64,000 nt of DNA from Thioalkalivibrio sulfidiphilus HL-EbGr7 (GTDB lineage Bacteria; Pseudomonadota; Gammaproteobacteria; Ectothiorhodospirales; Ectothiorhodospiraceae), in the NCBI RefSeq assembly GCF_000021985.1, contig NC_011901.1:1302001-1366000 (forward strand), in the 5' to 3' direction. The notes beneath the pieces are model-generated. The model saw only the letters and a list, made by a program, of their open reading frames with translations, made no database searches and had not been told where the DNA came from. Shown here piece by piece: positions 53,008-62,743 of the stretch (its first letter is position 1; each line of letters opens with the position of its first letter). The position numbers and the translations under genes were made by a program.

Positions 53008-53829
53008 TCAGCGGGGTTTCCCCGTGTGCCGGCGCTGCTGCCGGTGCAGCAGCCAGCCGGCGATGATCACGCCGGTGCTGACCACCACCACGATCAGGGT
53101 CGCGAGCGCGTTCACCTGGGGACTTACCCCCAGGCGCACGCTGGAGTAGACCACCATGGGCAGGGTGGTGGAACCGGGGCCGGAGACGAAGCTCGCGATC
53201 ACCAGGTCATCCATGGACAGGGTGAAGCCCAGTAGCCAGCCGGCGATCAGCGCCGGCGAGATGATGGGCAGGATGATCACCAGGAATACCTTCCAGGGCC
53301 GTGCGCCCAGGTCCATGGCCGCCTCTTCCAGGCTGCCGTCCAGTTGCGACAGACGTGACTGCACCACCACCGCCACGTAGGCGGTGGTGAAGGTGATGTG
53401 GGCGATGGTGATGGTGGTCATGCCCCGCCCCTCGGGCCAGCCGATGAGCTGCTCCAGGGACACGAACATCAGCAGGGCCGAGAGACCCAGGATCACCTCG
53501 GGCATCACCAGGGGCGCGGTCACCATGCCGGCGAACAGCATGCGGGTGCGAAACTGCGTGAAACGCACCAGGGTGAGCGCGGCGAGCGTCCCGAGCACCA
53601 CGGCGAAGGTGGCGTTCATGGCCGCGATGCGCACCGACAGCCACAGGGCCGAGAGGATCTGCTCGTTGCGAAACAGCTCCACGTACCAGCGGGTGGAGAA
53701 GCCGCCCCACACCGTCACCAGGCGCGAGTCGTTGAAGGAGTAGATCATCAGGGTGATGATCGGCAGGTACAGGAAGGCGTAGCCGAAGGCCACGGCGGTG
53801 AACAGCAGGAACGGCCGGCGTCCGCTCAT
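53008..53829 (-). CDS. potI: PotI-like polyamine ABC transporter permease
   Basis: 273 residues with six membrane helices. The permease coupling motif is seen as EEAAMDLGARPWKVFLVIILPII (EAA loop, near residue 168). The N-terminus ends in a hydrophobic helix with YSFNDSRLV just after it, typical of PotC/PotI. It forms the inner-membrane channel with PotH. It overlaps potH by 4 bp and is the last gene of potFGHI. Confidence 0.93.
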   Translation of the reverse strand: MSGRRPFLLFTAVAFGYAFLYLPIITLMIYSFNDSRLVTVWGGFSTRWYVELFRNEQILSALWLSVRIAAMNATFAVVLGTLAALTLVRFTQFRTRMLFAGMVTAPLVMPEVILGLSALLMFVSLEQLIGWPEGRGMTTITIAHITFTTAYVAVVVQSRLSQLDGSLEEAAMDLGARPWKVFLVIILPIISPALIAGWLLGFTLSMDDLVIASFVSGPGSTTLPMVVYSSVRLGVSPQVNALATLIVVVVSTGVIIAGWLLHRQQRRHTGKPR

Positions 53830-54794
53830 CGACCCTCTCCGGCGGTCTGACGTTCACCGATGCGCTGCAGGAGCAGCAGCGGCACGACGATCACCACCAG
53901 CATGGCCACCGCCACCGCCGAGGCCACCGGCCAGTCCCGGTTGGAGAAGAACTCGTTCCACAGGATCTTGCCGATCATGAGGGAGTCGGGGCCACCCAGC
54001 AGGTCGGGGATCACGAACTCGCCCACCGCCGGGATGAACACCAGCAGGGAGCCCGCGATCACGCCCGGCATGGACAGGGGCAGGGTGATGGTGAGGAAGG
54101 ACTTCCAGGGCGGGCAGCCCAGGTCCGCCGCCGCTTCCAGCAGGGTGAGGTCCTGGCGCACCAGGGTCGCGTACAGGGGCAGCACCATGAAGGGCAGGTA
54201 GGAGTAGACGATGCCCAGGTACACGGCGAAGTTCGAATGCAGCAGCGGCAGGGGCTGGTCGATGAGGCCGAGCCCCATGAGCAGGTTGTTGAACAGTCCG
54301 TTGTTCTGCAGCAGTCCGATCCAGGCATAGACCCGGATCAGGAAGCTGGTCCAGAAGGGCAGGATGATCATCATCAGCAGCACGATGCGCCAGCTGGGCG
54401 AGGCGCGGGCGATGCCGTAGGCCATGGGATAGCCGATCAGCAGGCAGATGAGGGTGGAGACCGCGGCCACCTTGAGGGAATTGAGGTAGGCGGCCAGGTA
54501 CAGCGGGTCCTGCCACAGGAAGGCGTAGTTGCCCAGGTGCACGCGCAGCGCCAGGGTGCGCCCCTCCAGCCACTGCAGCATCGGGGTGTAGGGCGGGCTG
54601 GCCAGTGCCATCTCCGCCAGGCTGATCTTGATGACGATGAACACCGGCACCAGCAGGAACAGCAGCAGCCAGGCGTAGGGCAGGGCGATCACCAGGGCGC
54701 GGCCAAGCCGGCCCTGGGTCAGGCTCTTCACGCCCCGGTCGATGCCCCGGCGCAGCCGGGTGGAGCCGGTGGCCGTGACCTCGGGCACGCTCAC
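53826..54794 (-). CDS. potH: PotH-like polyamine ABC transporter permease
   Basis: 322 residues from the GTG at 54794, which overlaps the potG stop as GTGA; the frame continues upstream but into potG. Six core helices, with the EAA motif LEAAADLGCPPWKSFLTITLP (near residue 217) and an N-terminal cytoplasmic extension of about 30 residues. It is the partner permease of PotI. Confidence 0.93.
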   Translation of the reverse strand: MSVPEVTATGSTRLRRGIDRGVKSLTQGRLGRALVIALPYAWLLLFLLVPVFIVIKISLAEMALASPPYTPMLQWLEGRTLALRVHLGNYAFLWQDPLYLAAYLNSLKVAAVSTLICLLIGYPMAYGIARASPSWRIVLLMMIILPFWTSFLIRVYAWIGLLQNNGLFNNLLMGLGLIDQPLPLLHSNFAVYLGIVYSYLPFMVLPLYATLVRQDLTLLEAAADLGCPPWKSFLTITLPLSMPGVIAGSLLVFIPAVGEFVIPDLLGGPDSLMIGKILWNEFFSNRDWPVASAVAVAMLVVIVVPLLLLQRIGERQTAGEGR

Positions 54795-55936
54795 GCGGTG
54801 AGCACCACGCCGGCCTCGGTGTCCCAGGCCAGGCACACGGTGTCATCCCAGGTCAGGGGCCCGGCGGTGCGCCGCGCCCGGTTGGTGACCTGGACCTGCA
54901 CGGTCTGTCCCTGCTCCGTGGCCACGTGGTAGATGGAGACATCACCCAGGTAGCCGATCTCGCGTACCTTGCCGCGGACCCAGTTGCGTCCGTCGGCGGG
55001 CGGCGCTTCCACCACACGGAGCTTCTCCGGGCGCAGCGCCACCGATACCGGCGTGCCGACGGTGAGCGGCTGGGCGTGATACATGGCGATCTCGCCCCCC
55101 GTCGCGTCGCTCTGGATCACCAGCAGCTCGTCCTGGGCCTCCACCACGCGGCCCTCGAAGACATTGGCGGCGCCGATGAATTCGGCCACGAAGCGGCTGC
55201 CCGGATATTCGTAGATCTCCCCCGGCGTGCCCACCTGGAGGATGCGCCCGGCGTCCATGATGGCCAGACGCGTGGACATGGTCATGGCCTCTTCCTGATC
55301 GTGGGTGACCATGATGAAGGTGGTGCCCACCCGTTCCTGGATGTTGACCAGCTCGAACTGGGTGCGCTCGCGCAGCTTGCGGTCCAGGGCGCCCAGCGGT
55401 TCGTCAAGCAGCAGCAGCTTGGGGTGCTTGGCGAGCGAACGCGCCAGTGCCACCCGCTGCCGCTGGCCGCCGGAGAGCTGGTCGGGCTTGCGCTTGGCGT
55501 ACTCCGTCATGCGCACCAGCTCCAGCATCTCGGCCACCCGCTCGCGGATCTCGCCGCGCCCGAGATCTTCCTGCTTCAGGCCGAAGGCCACGTTCTGTTC
55601 CACGCTCATGTGCGGGAACAGGGCGTAGGACTGGAACATCATGTTCACCGGCCGCTCGTAGGGCGGCAGCTCGGTGATGTCCTCTCCCTCGATCAGCACG
55701 CGCCCGTGGCTGGGGCGTTCCAGGCCCGCGAGCACCCGCAGCAGGGTACTCTTGCCGCAGCCCGAGGCACCCAGCAGGGAGAAGAATTCGCCCTTGAAGA
55801 TGCTCAGCGAGACGTCGTCGACGGCATAGGTACCGCCGTCGAACACCTTGGTAACGTTGCGGATCTCCAGGAACGGCCGGGCGGACGGGTCCTGCCAGGC
55901 GTCGAGGGCGGAGGGGTCGCGTTTGGGCTGAGGCAT
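54791..55936 (-). CDS. potG: PotG-like polyamine ABC transporter ATP-binding protein
   Basis: 381 residues, the PotG/PotA length. Walker [10 protein letters not shown] (near residue 57), signature [16 protein letters not shown] (near 154), Walker [13 protein letters not shown] (near 175), and the C-terminal TOBE regulatory domain (about 295-380). Energises uptake. It is separated from potF by 71 bp containing a hairpin. Confidence 0.95.
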   Translation of the reverse strand: MPQPKRDPSALDAWQDPSARPFLEIRNVTKVFDGGTYAVDDVSLSIFKGEFFSLLGASGCGKSTLLRVLAGLERPSHGRVLIEGEDITELPPYERPVNMMFQSYALFPHMSVEQNVAFGLKQEDLGRGEIRERVAEMLELVRMTEYAKRKPDQLSGGQRQRVALARSLAKHPKLLLLDEPLGALDRKLRERTQFELVNIQERVGTTFIMVTHDQEEAMTMSTRLAIMDAGRILQVGTPGEIYEYPGSRFVAEFIGAANVFEGRVVEAQDELLVIQSDATGGEIAMYHAQPLTVGTPVSVALRPEKLRVVEAPPADGRNWVRGKVREIGYLGDVSIYHVATEQGQTVQVQVTNRARRTAGPLTWDDTVCLAWDTEAGVVLTA

Positions 55937-55977
55937 GTTGGACGCCTCAGCCGCGTCGGGCGCGCCCGCGCCCCCGG

Positions 55978-55993
55978 AGCCCGGTTCCGGGCT
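55978..55993 (-). terminator. Hairpin between potF and potG (attenuator-like)
   Basis: AGCCCGG-TT-CCGGGCT is a perfect 7-2-7 palindrome in the potF-potG gap, without a T-run. In ABC operons such hairpins often raise the amount of binding protein relative to the downstream membrane parts by stabilising the mRNA or partly stopping transcription; that role is inferred here. Confidence 0.45.
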
Positions 55994-56007
55994 GAGTCAT
56001 GACCGGC

Positions 56008-57108
56008 TTACCGCCCGGTCTTGATCTGGGTCCAGATTCGGACCCGGTGCCGTTGGACCTCGTCGGGCAGGGACTGCTGGGTCACCAGTCGCTCGCGGAT
56101 CTCGTCCGTGGGGTACACGCCGGGGTCGTTGCGGATCTCCTCGTCCACCAGGTCCGTGGCCGCGCGGTTGGCGTTGGCATAGGCCACCTCGTTGGTGATC
56201 TCGGCGATGTTCTCCGGCTGCATCAGGAAGTTGATGAAGGCGTGGGCGTTGCCCGGGTTGGGCGCATCGGCGGGGATGGCCATGAGATCGAACCAGAGCA
56301 CCGCGCCCTCCCTGGGGATGATGTAGTCGATCTCCACGCCGCGTCCCACTTCCTCGGCCCGGTCACGGGCCTGGATCACGTCGCCGGAATAGCCGTGGGC
56401 CACGCAGATGTCGCCGTTGGCGAGATCATTGATGTACCTGGAGGCGTGAAAGTAGCGGATGAAAGGGCGCACCTGCATGAACAGGTTGGCGGCCTCCTCG
56501 ATGTCCGCCGGGTCCGTGGTGTTGGGATCCTTGCCCAGGTAGAGCAGGGCGGCGGCCAGGGCCTCGCCCTCGTCGTCCAGCACCGCGATGCCGCAGGCGG
56601 AGAGTTTCCCGGCGATCTCCGGATCGAAGATCAGGGACCAGGAATCCACTTCCGCCTCCTCGCCCAGGATGGCGGCGACCTGGGCCACGTTGTAGCCGAT
56701 GCCCGTGGTGCCCCACATGTAGGGCACGGTGAAGCGGTTGCCCGGGTCCACGGCCTCCAGCTTGCGCATCAGGCTGGGCTCCAGGTTGACGCGGTTGGGC
56801 AGCAGCTCGGGGTCGAGGGGCAGGTACAGACCCGCCTGGATGTGGCGCTCCGCGAAGGGGTGGGCGCTGGGAAAGATCACGTCATAGCCGCTGCGTCCGG
56901 CCAGCAGCTTGGCTTCCAGGATCTCGTTGGCGTCGTAGACGTCGTAGACCACCCGGATGCCGGTCTGCTGTTCGAAGCGCTTGACCACCTCGTCGGAGAT
57001 GTAGTCCGACCAGTTGTAGACGTGAACGGTCTCCCTGTCGGTCTTGCCGCACCCGGTCAACACCAAGGCAATCGTGGCCGCGGCCAGTACGCCAGTCCTG
57101 ATCCCCAT
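56008..57108 (-). CDS. potF: PotF-like polyamine-binding lipoprotein
   Basis: 366 residues. The signal sequence ends in the lipobox LTGC (lipidated Cys near residue 20), so the protein is membrane-anchored in this organism, whereas E. coli PotF is soluble. The mature start VHVYNWSDYISDEV is the classic PotD/PotF opening. YMWGTTGIGYN near residue 128 and the C-terminal YANANRAA are conserved. The gene order F-G-H-I matches E. coli potFGHI (putrescine), and not potABCD. Spermidine specificity cannot be excluded. Confidence 0.92.
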   Translation of the reverse strand: MGIRTGVLAAATIALVLTGCGKTDRETVHVYNWSDYISDEVVKRFEQQTGIRVVYDVYDANEILEAKLLAGRSGYDVIFPSAHPFAERHIQAGLYLPLDPELLPNRVNLEPSLMRKLEAVDPGNRFTVPYMWGTTGIGYNVAQVAAILGEEAEVDSWSLIFDPEIAGKLSACGIAVLDDEGEALAAALLYLGKDPNTTDPADIEEAANLFMQVRPFIRYFHASRYINDLANGDICVAHGYSGDVIQARDRAEEVGRGVEIDYIIPREGAVLWFDLMAIPADAPNPGNAHAFINFLMQPENIAEITNEVAYANANRAATDLVDEEIRNDPGVYPTDEIRERLVTQQSLPDEVQRHRVRIWTQIKTGR

Positions 57109-57198
57109 TTCAGCTACCCCCGAAGATGTGCCCGTGATGAAAACCCTGGCGTGATGTTGTTGCGCTTTGCAGGGGCTGTCAACCGTCGGGGGGATACT

Positions 57199-57768
57199 TC
57201 AGCCCAGCACCATCCAGGCCCCGGCCAGGGCCAGCACGCCCCCGGAGAGGCGCAGGGCAATCCCCTGGCTGAGGGTGCGACCGAGCCATTGGCCAGCACC
57301 GACCAGGGCGAGGCTGGCCAGGGTGAAGCCCAGGAAATAGGTGGCCAGCGAAACCCCGGTCGGCGCCTCGATGCCATGGGCGTTGCCGTGGAACAGGGTG
57401 AACAGGGCGATCAGCAGCAGGCCCGTCATCTGCTGGCGCAAGGCAAAGCTGAGCATCAGGCCGAGGATCAGCACGGACAGGGCGATGCCGGTCTCCATGT
57501 GGGGCAAGGCAAAGCCAGCCAGGCCCGCCAGGGCGGCGGCAGCCAGCAACAGGCCGATGCCCGACACGGCCAGCAGTCGTGTGCGCGCGGCCAGGGCTGC
57601 ACTCCACAGGCCCATGGCCAGCAGGGGGAGCAGGTGGTCGATGCCGAGGATCGGGTGGGCCAGTCCGGCGAGCAGGCCGCCCGTCTCGCCGTGCCCCACG
57701 TGGGCAAAGGCCGGGGCGGTGAACACAAGGCTCAGGCCGGCGAGGAGCATGGACATCGCAAATCGCAT
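57199..57768 (-). CDS. hupE: HupE/UreJ-family nickel transporter-like protein
   Basis: 189 residues. A signal peptide (about 1-22, APAFA-HV) precedes a mature N-terminus rich in His (HVGHGE), then the signature HPILGIDHLLPLLAMGLWSA (near residue 38), with about six membrane helices and FTLFHGNAHGIEAP near 115. The family imports or facilitates uptake of nickel for hydrogenase or urease. It is the last gene after hynL, 55 bp apart, which fits supply of nickel to the [NiFe] centre. Confidence 0.92.
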   Translation of the reverse strand: MRFAMSMLLAGLSLVFTAPAFAHVGHGETGGLLAGLAHPILGIDHLLPLLAMGLWSAALAARTRLLAVSGIGLLLAAAALAGLAGFALPHMETGIALSVLILGLMLSFALRQQMTGLLLIALFTLFHGNAHGIEAPTGVSLATYFLGFTLASLALVGAGQWLGRTLSQGIALRLSGGVLALAGAWMVLG

Positions 57769-57823
57769 TTCGGGTCTCCCTTGTTGAGGACTGTCATCAC
57801 TCGGTCAGAATGCTGTCAGGACA

Positions 57824-59575
57824 CTAGCGTACCTTCACACGTACCAGTTCCTTGCCGTCCTTGTCCACCATGTGGACCGCGCAGGCGAGACAGGGATCGA
57901 AGCTGTGAATGGTGCGCAGGATCTCGAGCGGCTGATGGGTGTCGTGCAGCTGGTGGTTGTCCATGAGCGCGGCCTCGTAGGGGCCGAACTGGCCCTGGGC
58001 GTCCCGGGGGCCGGCGTTCCAGGTGCTGGGCACCACCGCCTGGTAGTTACTGAGCTTGCCATTCTCGATCACCGACCAGTGGGCCAGGGCGCCGCGGGGC
58101 GCCTCCATGTAGCCCACGCCCTTGCGCACCTTGTGTTCCCGGTGCCAGGTGGAGGGGTCCCAGAGATCATGGTTGTGGGTCCGGAGATCCCCGGCGCGGA
58201 TGTTGGCCATGAGGTTGTCGTACCAGGTCATCATCTGGTCGGCGACGATCTTGCTCTCAAGCGTCCGGGCGGCGGTGCGGCCCATGGTGGAGAACAGGGC
58301 CTCCAGCGGCAGGTCCAGGGTCTTCAGGGCATAGCCCGCCAGTTCGCGGGTGGGCTCGTGGCCGTTGGCGTACATCATCAGGACCCGCGCGAGCGGCCCC
58401 ACCTCCATGGGCTTGCCGCGCCAGCGGGGGGACTTGAGCCAGGAATAGCTGGCCTCCACGTCCAGGTGCTGGTAAGGGGGCTTGGGCCCCGTGTAGTTGA
58501 GCTTTGTCTCGCCCTGGTAGGGGTGCAGGCCCGAGTCCTTGCCGGTGCTGTAGTCGTACCAGGAGTGGGAGACGAACTCCTGGATCTGCTCCGGATCGTT
58601 CAGGTCCATGGGATGGATGCGGGACAGGTCCCGGTCCAGGATCACGCCCGCGGGCACCAGGTAGGTGGCGGGATCGTCCAGGCCCTGCTCCGGGAAATCC
58701 CCGTAGGTGAGGAAATTGCCGGTGCCTTCGCCGCGCCTGAACCAGTCCTTGTAGAAACCCGCAATGGCGAGCGTGTCCGGCAGGTAGACCTGGTCCACGA
58801 AGCTGCGCATCTGTCCGATGATGTCGCGCACCTGAGCCAGGCCCACGTCGTTGATGGCGGTGCCGCCGCGACTGCCGTCGCCGCCGGTGCTGATGGCGGA
58901 CGGTGCGCCGCCCACCAGGAAGTTGGGGTGCGGGTTCTTGCCGCCGAAGATGGCGTGCAGCTTGGCCACGTCCCGCTGCCAGGCCAGTGCGTCCAGGTAG
59001 TGGGCCAGCGCCATGAGGTTGGCCTCCGGCGGCAGCTTGTAGGCGGGATGTCCCCAGTAGCCGTTGGCGAAGATCCCCAGCTGTCCGGATTCCACGAACT
59101 CCTTGACCCGCTTCTGCACGTCGGCGAAGTGGCCCGGGGATGAACGGGGGTAGCTGCTCAGCGACTGGGCCAGTTCCGAGGTGGCCCTGGGGTCGGCCTT
59201 GAGCGCGGAGACCACGTCCACCCAGTCCAGGGCGTGCAGGTGATAGAAGTGCATCACGTGGTCGTGCACGTACTGGGCGCCGATCATGAGATTGCGGATC
59301 AGCTGGGCATTGGGCGGGATCGGATAGTCCAGGGCATCCTCCACCGAGCGCACCGAGGCGATGCCATGCACCAGGGTGCACACACCGCAGATGCGTTGGG
59401 CGAAGGCCCAGGCATCCCGGGGGTCGCGGCCGGTGAGGATGGTCTCAATGCCGCGCACCATGGTGCCGGAGCTGGAGGCATGGGTGATGTTGCCGTGCTC
59501 GTCCGCCTCGGCCTCAATGCGCAGGTGGCCCTCGATGCGGGTGACAGGATCGACGACGATACGTTCTGTGCTCAT
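57824..59575 (-). CDS. hynL: HynL, [NiFe] hydrogenase large subunit
   Basis: 583 residues. The nickel ligands are RICGVC (near residue 61-66) and DPCLACAVH (near 560-568). After His-568 comes a 15-residue tail (MVDKDGKELVRVKVR) that the maturation protease should remove after nickel insertion. VDPVTRIEGHLRIE is at the N-terminus. It is separated from hynS by isp1-isp2, the arrangement known for Thiocapsa-type hynS-isp1-isp2-hynL. Together with HynS it oxidises or makes H2 at the membrane. Confidence 0.95.
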   Translation of the reverse strand: MSTERIVVDPVTRIEGHLRIEAEADEHGNITHASSSGTMVRGIETILTGRDPRDAWAFAQRICGVCTLVHGIASVRSVEDALDYPIPPNAQLIRNLMIGAQYVHDHVMHFYHLHALDWVDVVSALKADPRATSELAQSLSSYPRSSPGHFADVQKRVKEFVESGQLGIFANGYWGHPAYKLPPEANLMALAHYLDALAWQRDVAKLHAIFGGKNPHPNFLVGGAPSAISTGGDGSRGGTAINDVGLAQVRDIIGQMRSFVDQVYLPDTLAIAGFYKDWFRRGEGTGNFLTYGDFPEQGLDDPATYLVPAGVILDRDLSRIHPMDLNDPEQIQEFVSHSWYDYSTGKDSGLHPYQGETKLNYTGPKPPYQHLDVEASYSWLKSPRWRGKPMEVGPLARVLMMYANGHEPTRELAGYALKTLDLPLEALFSTMGRTAARTLESKIVADQMMTWYDNLMANIRAGDLRTHNHDLWDPSTWHREHKVRKGVGYMEAPRGALAHWSVIENGKLSNYQAVVPSTWNAGPRDAQGQFGPYEAALMDNHQLHDTHQPLEILRTIHSFDPCLACAVHMVDKDGKELVRVKVR

Positions 59576-59631
59576 TTAAGCTGTAACCCTGGTTGATGAA
59601 TTAGAAGTGCGCATGTCTTGTTGGCTTCTGA

Positions 59632-60993
59632 TCAGTGCTCGACCAGGTTGTCCGCCACCAGCTCCAGCAGGCTGTGCATGGTCTTGTCCCAGTGAAAGTG
59701 TGCCTGGCTGTCGTCGAAGTTCTGGCGACAGTTGGAACAGCTGGTGAGCAGCACCTCGGCGCCGGTCCTGTCGATCTGCGCCATCTTGATCTCGAAGGTC
59801 TTGTAACGCAGCGGGTCGGCCCGGTGGATGGTGATGACGCCGCCCCCGCCGCCACAGCACCAGTTGTAGTCACCGGCGTTGTCCATCTCGCGCAGTTCCA
59901 CGCCCAGCGCCTTGAGCACATCCCGGGGCGCCTGGGTCGCGCCGCCGCGCCGTGAGACCTGGCAGGGGTCGTGGAAGGTCGCCGACTTGTCCACCTTCCT
60001 GAGCTTGAGGCGGCCGCTGTTGACCTGTTCGGCGAGGAACTCTGAAACGTGCAGCACCTTGAAGGGCAGCTTCTCGCCCAGCAGGTTGGCTGCCTGCCAG
60101 CGCAGCGCGCCGTAGGCATGGCCGCACTCGGGCAGGATCACCGTGTGTGCGCCGCATTGCTTCGCGGCATCCACGATCTTGCGGCTCATGTCCCGTTGCC
60201 AGGCGGTGTTGCCGGACAGCAGACCGAAGTTGGTGGCCTCGTAGCCGTCGGTGCGGAAGGTCCAGTCAAGCCCCAGGTGATTCATCACCTTGGCGATGGC
60301 CGCCATGGACTCGGGATATTTCTGGATCTCGATGGAGGACATGGTGAGCACCACGTCGGCCCTGTCCTTGTCGATGAACATCTCCACCTCGTGTTCATCG
60401 CCCATCCATTCCACCCGCTCCTCGAACACGCTCGGGGTGGCGCCGAGCGGGCTGCCTTCCCTCTGGGCGCGTTCCGCCACCGACCACAACTCGTGGGGCA
60501 CGATGCCCGCCTGGAACATGCCATGCCGGGCCTGGCCCACCAGGGTGGCGATGTCGATGCCCATGGGGCAGATCATGGTGCACCTGCCGCACATGGTGCA
60601 GGAGTCGTAGATGAGTTCCTGCCATTCCTTGAGTTCCGCCGTCGTGACCTTCTTCTTCAGGCTCAGCAGGCGGTAGACCAGGGAGAAGGGGCCGGCCTCA
60701 CGCTTGTAGGCCTGCTTGAAGGGTTCCAGCTTCCAGATGGGGGTGTAGCGGGGGTCTTCGGTCTGCACGTAGAAATGGCAGGCCTCAGCGCACTGGCCGC
60801 AGTGGATGCAGGACTCCATGTAGGTGGCGGCGGTGGCGCCGAAGTCCTTGACGAAGTTCACCATGGCCGCATGCACCCGGGCCTCGTCCGGCGTGTCGCC
60901 CTGCACGTCGTAGCGCTGTTCGGGCTTGCGCACGCCGATGCGGGCGGACTCGAGATCCAGGGGATGCTTCTGATCCAGGTCTGCGGTGCTCAT
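59632..60993 (-). CDS. isp2: Isp2, HdrD/HdrCB-like iron-sulfur protein of the hydrogenase
   Basis: 453 residues from the ATG at 60993 (MSTADLDQKHPL). The N-terminal half has two [4Fe-4S] motifs, CIHCGQCAEAC (near residue 61) and CTMCGRCTMICP (near 131). The C-terminal half has CCG-domain elements as in heterodisulfide reductase: ILPECGHAYGALRW (near 290), HDPCQVSRRGG (near 345), NWCCGGGGG (near 383) and LTSCSNCRQN (near 420). It should pass electrons between HynSL and Isp1. The start overlaps the isp1 stop (ATGA), so the genes are coupled. Confidence 0.92.
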   Translation of the reverse strand: MSTADLDQKHPLDLESARIGVRKPEQRYDVQGDTPDEARVHAAMVNFVKDFGATAATYMESCIHCGQCAEACHFYVQTEDPRYTPIWKLEPFKQAYKREAGPFSLVYRLLSLKKKVTTAELKEWQELIYDSCTMCGRCTMICPMGIDIATLVGQARHGMFQAGIVPHELWSVAERAQREGSPLGATPSVFEERVEWMGDEHEVEMFIDKDRADVVLTMSSIEIQKYPESMAAIAKVMNHLGLDWTFRTDGYEATNFGLLSGNTAWQRDMSRKIVDAAKQCGAHTVILPECGHAYGALRWQAANLLGEKLPFKVLHVSEFLAEQVNSGRLKLRKVDKSATFHDPCQVSRRGGATQAPRDVLKALGVELREMDNAGDYNWCCGGGGGVITIHRADPLRYKTFEIKMAQIDRTGAEVLLTSCSNCRQNFDDSQAHFHWDKTMHSLLELVADNLVEH

Positions 60994-61649
60994 GTGCGTG
61001 CTCCCCGGCGCGCGAACAGCGCGCCCGTGGTACCCCGGCTGAGAAACACCAGGAAGGCGTGGCCCAGTTTGCCGAAGGGCAGCCAGGCGAACAGCAGCCA
61101 CACGCTCAGCAGGTGAACCGCCAGCAGGGTCTCGTAGCGCAGGCCGAAGCCCACGTCGGCCACGGCCATGAGCCCCGTCACCAGCGGCGCCACGGTGATC
61201 ATCCAGCTAAAGTAGTCGTCGAAGTTGGAGATCAGGCGCAGCACGGGGCTGGTCAGGCGCCTGACCAGCAGGGCCACCAGGGAGAACAGGGTGACCACCG
61301 CCGCCACCGAGATCACCGCATTGGGCAGTGCCGGCCACTGGAAGCCCAGGATGCTCTCGAACCACAGGATGTGGGGCTGATAGGCGAACACCACGATGGC
61401 GAGCCCGATGTGGAAGGTGTAACCCAGCAGGTTGGAGTACAGCACCCGGGAGCGGAACGCTTTGGCCGGCACCGAGCGGCTGAAGATGGTACGCAAGGCG
61501 CCTGCCATCTGGCCGTGGCTTCGGGGCTCGGAGAGGTCCGGTTTGCGCTTGAGGAACACGATGCCTGCGATGCGCCAGCAGGTGCCCAGCACCAGGAGAA
61601 TCAGCGCCCATTGCATGGCGGGGCCGCGCGCGAATTCCAGCAGGTCCAT
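60990..61649 (-). CDS. isp1: Isp1, cytochrome-b-like membrane subunit of the hydrogenase
   Basis: 219 residues from the ATG at 61649 (MDLLEFARG), 4 bp after hynS. There are about five membrane helices, with histidines at suitable places (YTFHIGLAIVVFAYQPH near residue 74, AVHLLSVWLLFAWLPFGKLGHAF near 180) to hold haem, like NarI and HdrE subunits. A RxLTSPVLRLISNFDDYFSW loop in the middle is typical of this group. It probably links Isp2 to the quinone pool. Confidence 0.92.
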   Translation of the reverse strand: MDLLEFARGPAMQWALILLVLGTCWRIAGIVFLKRKPDLSEPRSHGQMAGALRTIFSRSVPAKAFRSRVLYSNLLGYTFHIGLAIVVFAYQPHILWFESILGFQWPALPNAVISVAAVVTLFSLVALLVRRLTSPVLRLISNFDDYFSWMITVAPLVTGLMAVADVGFGLRYETLLAVHLLSVWLLFAWLPFGKLGHAFLVFLSRGTTGALFARRGART

Positions 61650-61653
61650 GGCA

Positions 61654-62721
61654 TCACCCCTTCTTGATGATGTCGGACTGGCGCGCCCGGGAGAGCATGG
61701 CGCTGCCGATGCCCACCGTGGTGCCGACCACCGCCGCCGCGGCGATGCCTTCGGCGCTGCCCCAGCGGCCGGTGGAGAGCGGCGCGTAGAAGCTGCCCTT
61801 GTCCCAGAAGTCGGGTTCCGAGCAGCCGATGCAGCCGTGGCCGGACTGGATGGGGAAGGTGAGGTTCTGGTTCCACTTGGTGGTGGCACAGGCGTTGTGC
61901 ACCACCGGACCCTTGCAGCCCAGTTCGTACAGGCACCAGCCGTTGCGGGCGCCCTCGTCGTCGAAGCGCTTGGCGAACTGGCCGCGCCGGTAGAAGGGGC
62001 GCCGGTAGCAGCGGTCGTGGATGGTGTCGCCGAAGAAGGCGATCGGCCGGTTCAGGTGATCCATGTCCGGCAGACGGCCGAAGGTGAGGAAGTTGGCGAT
62101 CACGCCGGTCATCACTTCCGGGATGGGCGGGCAGCCCGGCACGTTGATCACCGGCTTGTCCTTGATGATGTCCGTGACCGCAGCAGCGCCGGTGGGATTG
62201 GGGTGGGCCTTGGGGAGCCCGCCGTAGGCCGCGCAGGTGCCCACGCTGATGAGGGCCGCGGCACCCTCGGCCACGTGCCTCAGGGTGTCCAGGTTGGTCT
62301 CGCCCGCGACGGTGGAATAGACGCCGCCGTCCTTGAGCGGGATGGAGCCGTCCACGATCACCAGGTACTTGCCCCAGTGTTCCTTCATGGCCGCTTCGCG
62401 GGCCGCCTCGGCCTGGTGGCCGGCGGCCGCCTGCAGGGCGTGCTGGTAGTCCAGGGAGATGAAATCGAAGATCAGGGATTCGAGCGAGGGTGCGTAGGAG
62501 CGGGTCAGGGACTCCACGCAACCGGTGCACTCCTGGAAGGACAGCCAGATCACCGACTGGCGCCGGGCCTTGGCCAGGGCCTCCGCCATCACCGGCGCCA
62601 TGGTCGCGGGCAGGGCCATGCTGGATGCCACGGCGGCGCAGAACTTGAGGAAGGTGCGTCGGCTCATGCCGCGTCGGCGCAGTTCCTCGCTCAGTGTTTC
62701 CGGTGTCTTGCCCTGATGCAT
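61654..62721 (-). CDS. hynS: HynS, [NiFe] hydrogenase small subunit (Tat-exported)
   Basis: 355 residues. A Tat signal SRRTFLK (near residue 20) directs export of the folded HynSL dimer. Cluster ligands include ECTGCVES (proximal, near 65), GTCAAYGG (near 160) and PGCPPIPE (near 195). The medial/distal ligands are in the C-terminal half (DRCYRR, WCLYELGCKG, CIGCSEPDFW). A hydrophobic C-terminal helix (about 325-345) anchors it to the membrane, placing the active site in the periplasm. It precedes isp1 by 4 bp. Confidence 0.96.
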   Translation of the reverse strand: MHQGKTPETLSEELRRRGMSRRTFLKFCAAVASSMALPATMAPVMAEALAKARRQSVIWLSFQECTGCVESLTRSYAPSLESLIFDFISLDYQHALQAAAGHQAEAAREAAMKEHWGKYLVIVDGSIPLKDGGVYSTVAGETNLDTLRHVAEGAAALISVGTCAAYGGLPKAHPNPTGAAAVTDIIKDKPVINVPGCPPIPEVMTGVIANFLTFGRLPDMDHLNRPIAFFGDTIHDRCYRRPFYRRGQFAKRFDDEGARNGWCLYELGCKGPVVHNACATTKWNQNLTFPIQSGHGCIGCSEPDFWDKGSFYAPLSTGRWGSAEGIAAAAVVGTTVGIGSAMLSRARQSDIIKKG

Positions 62722-62743
62722 AACCGCCTCCTGTGAGCCGGCC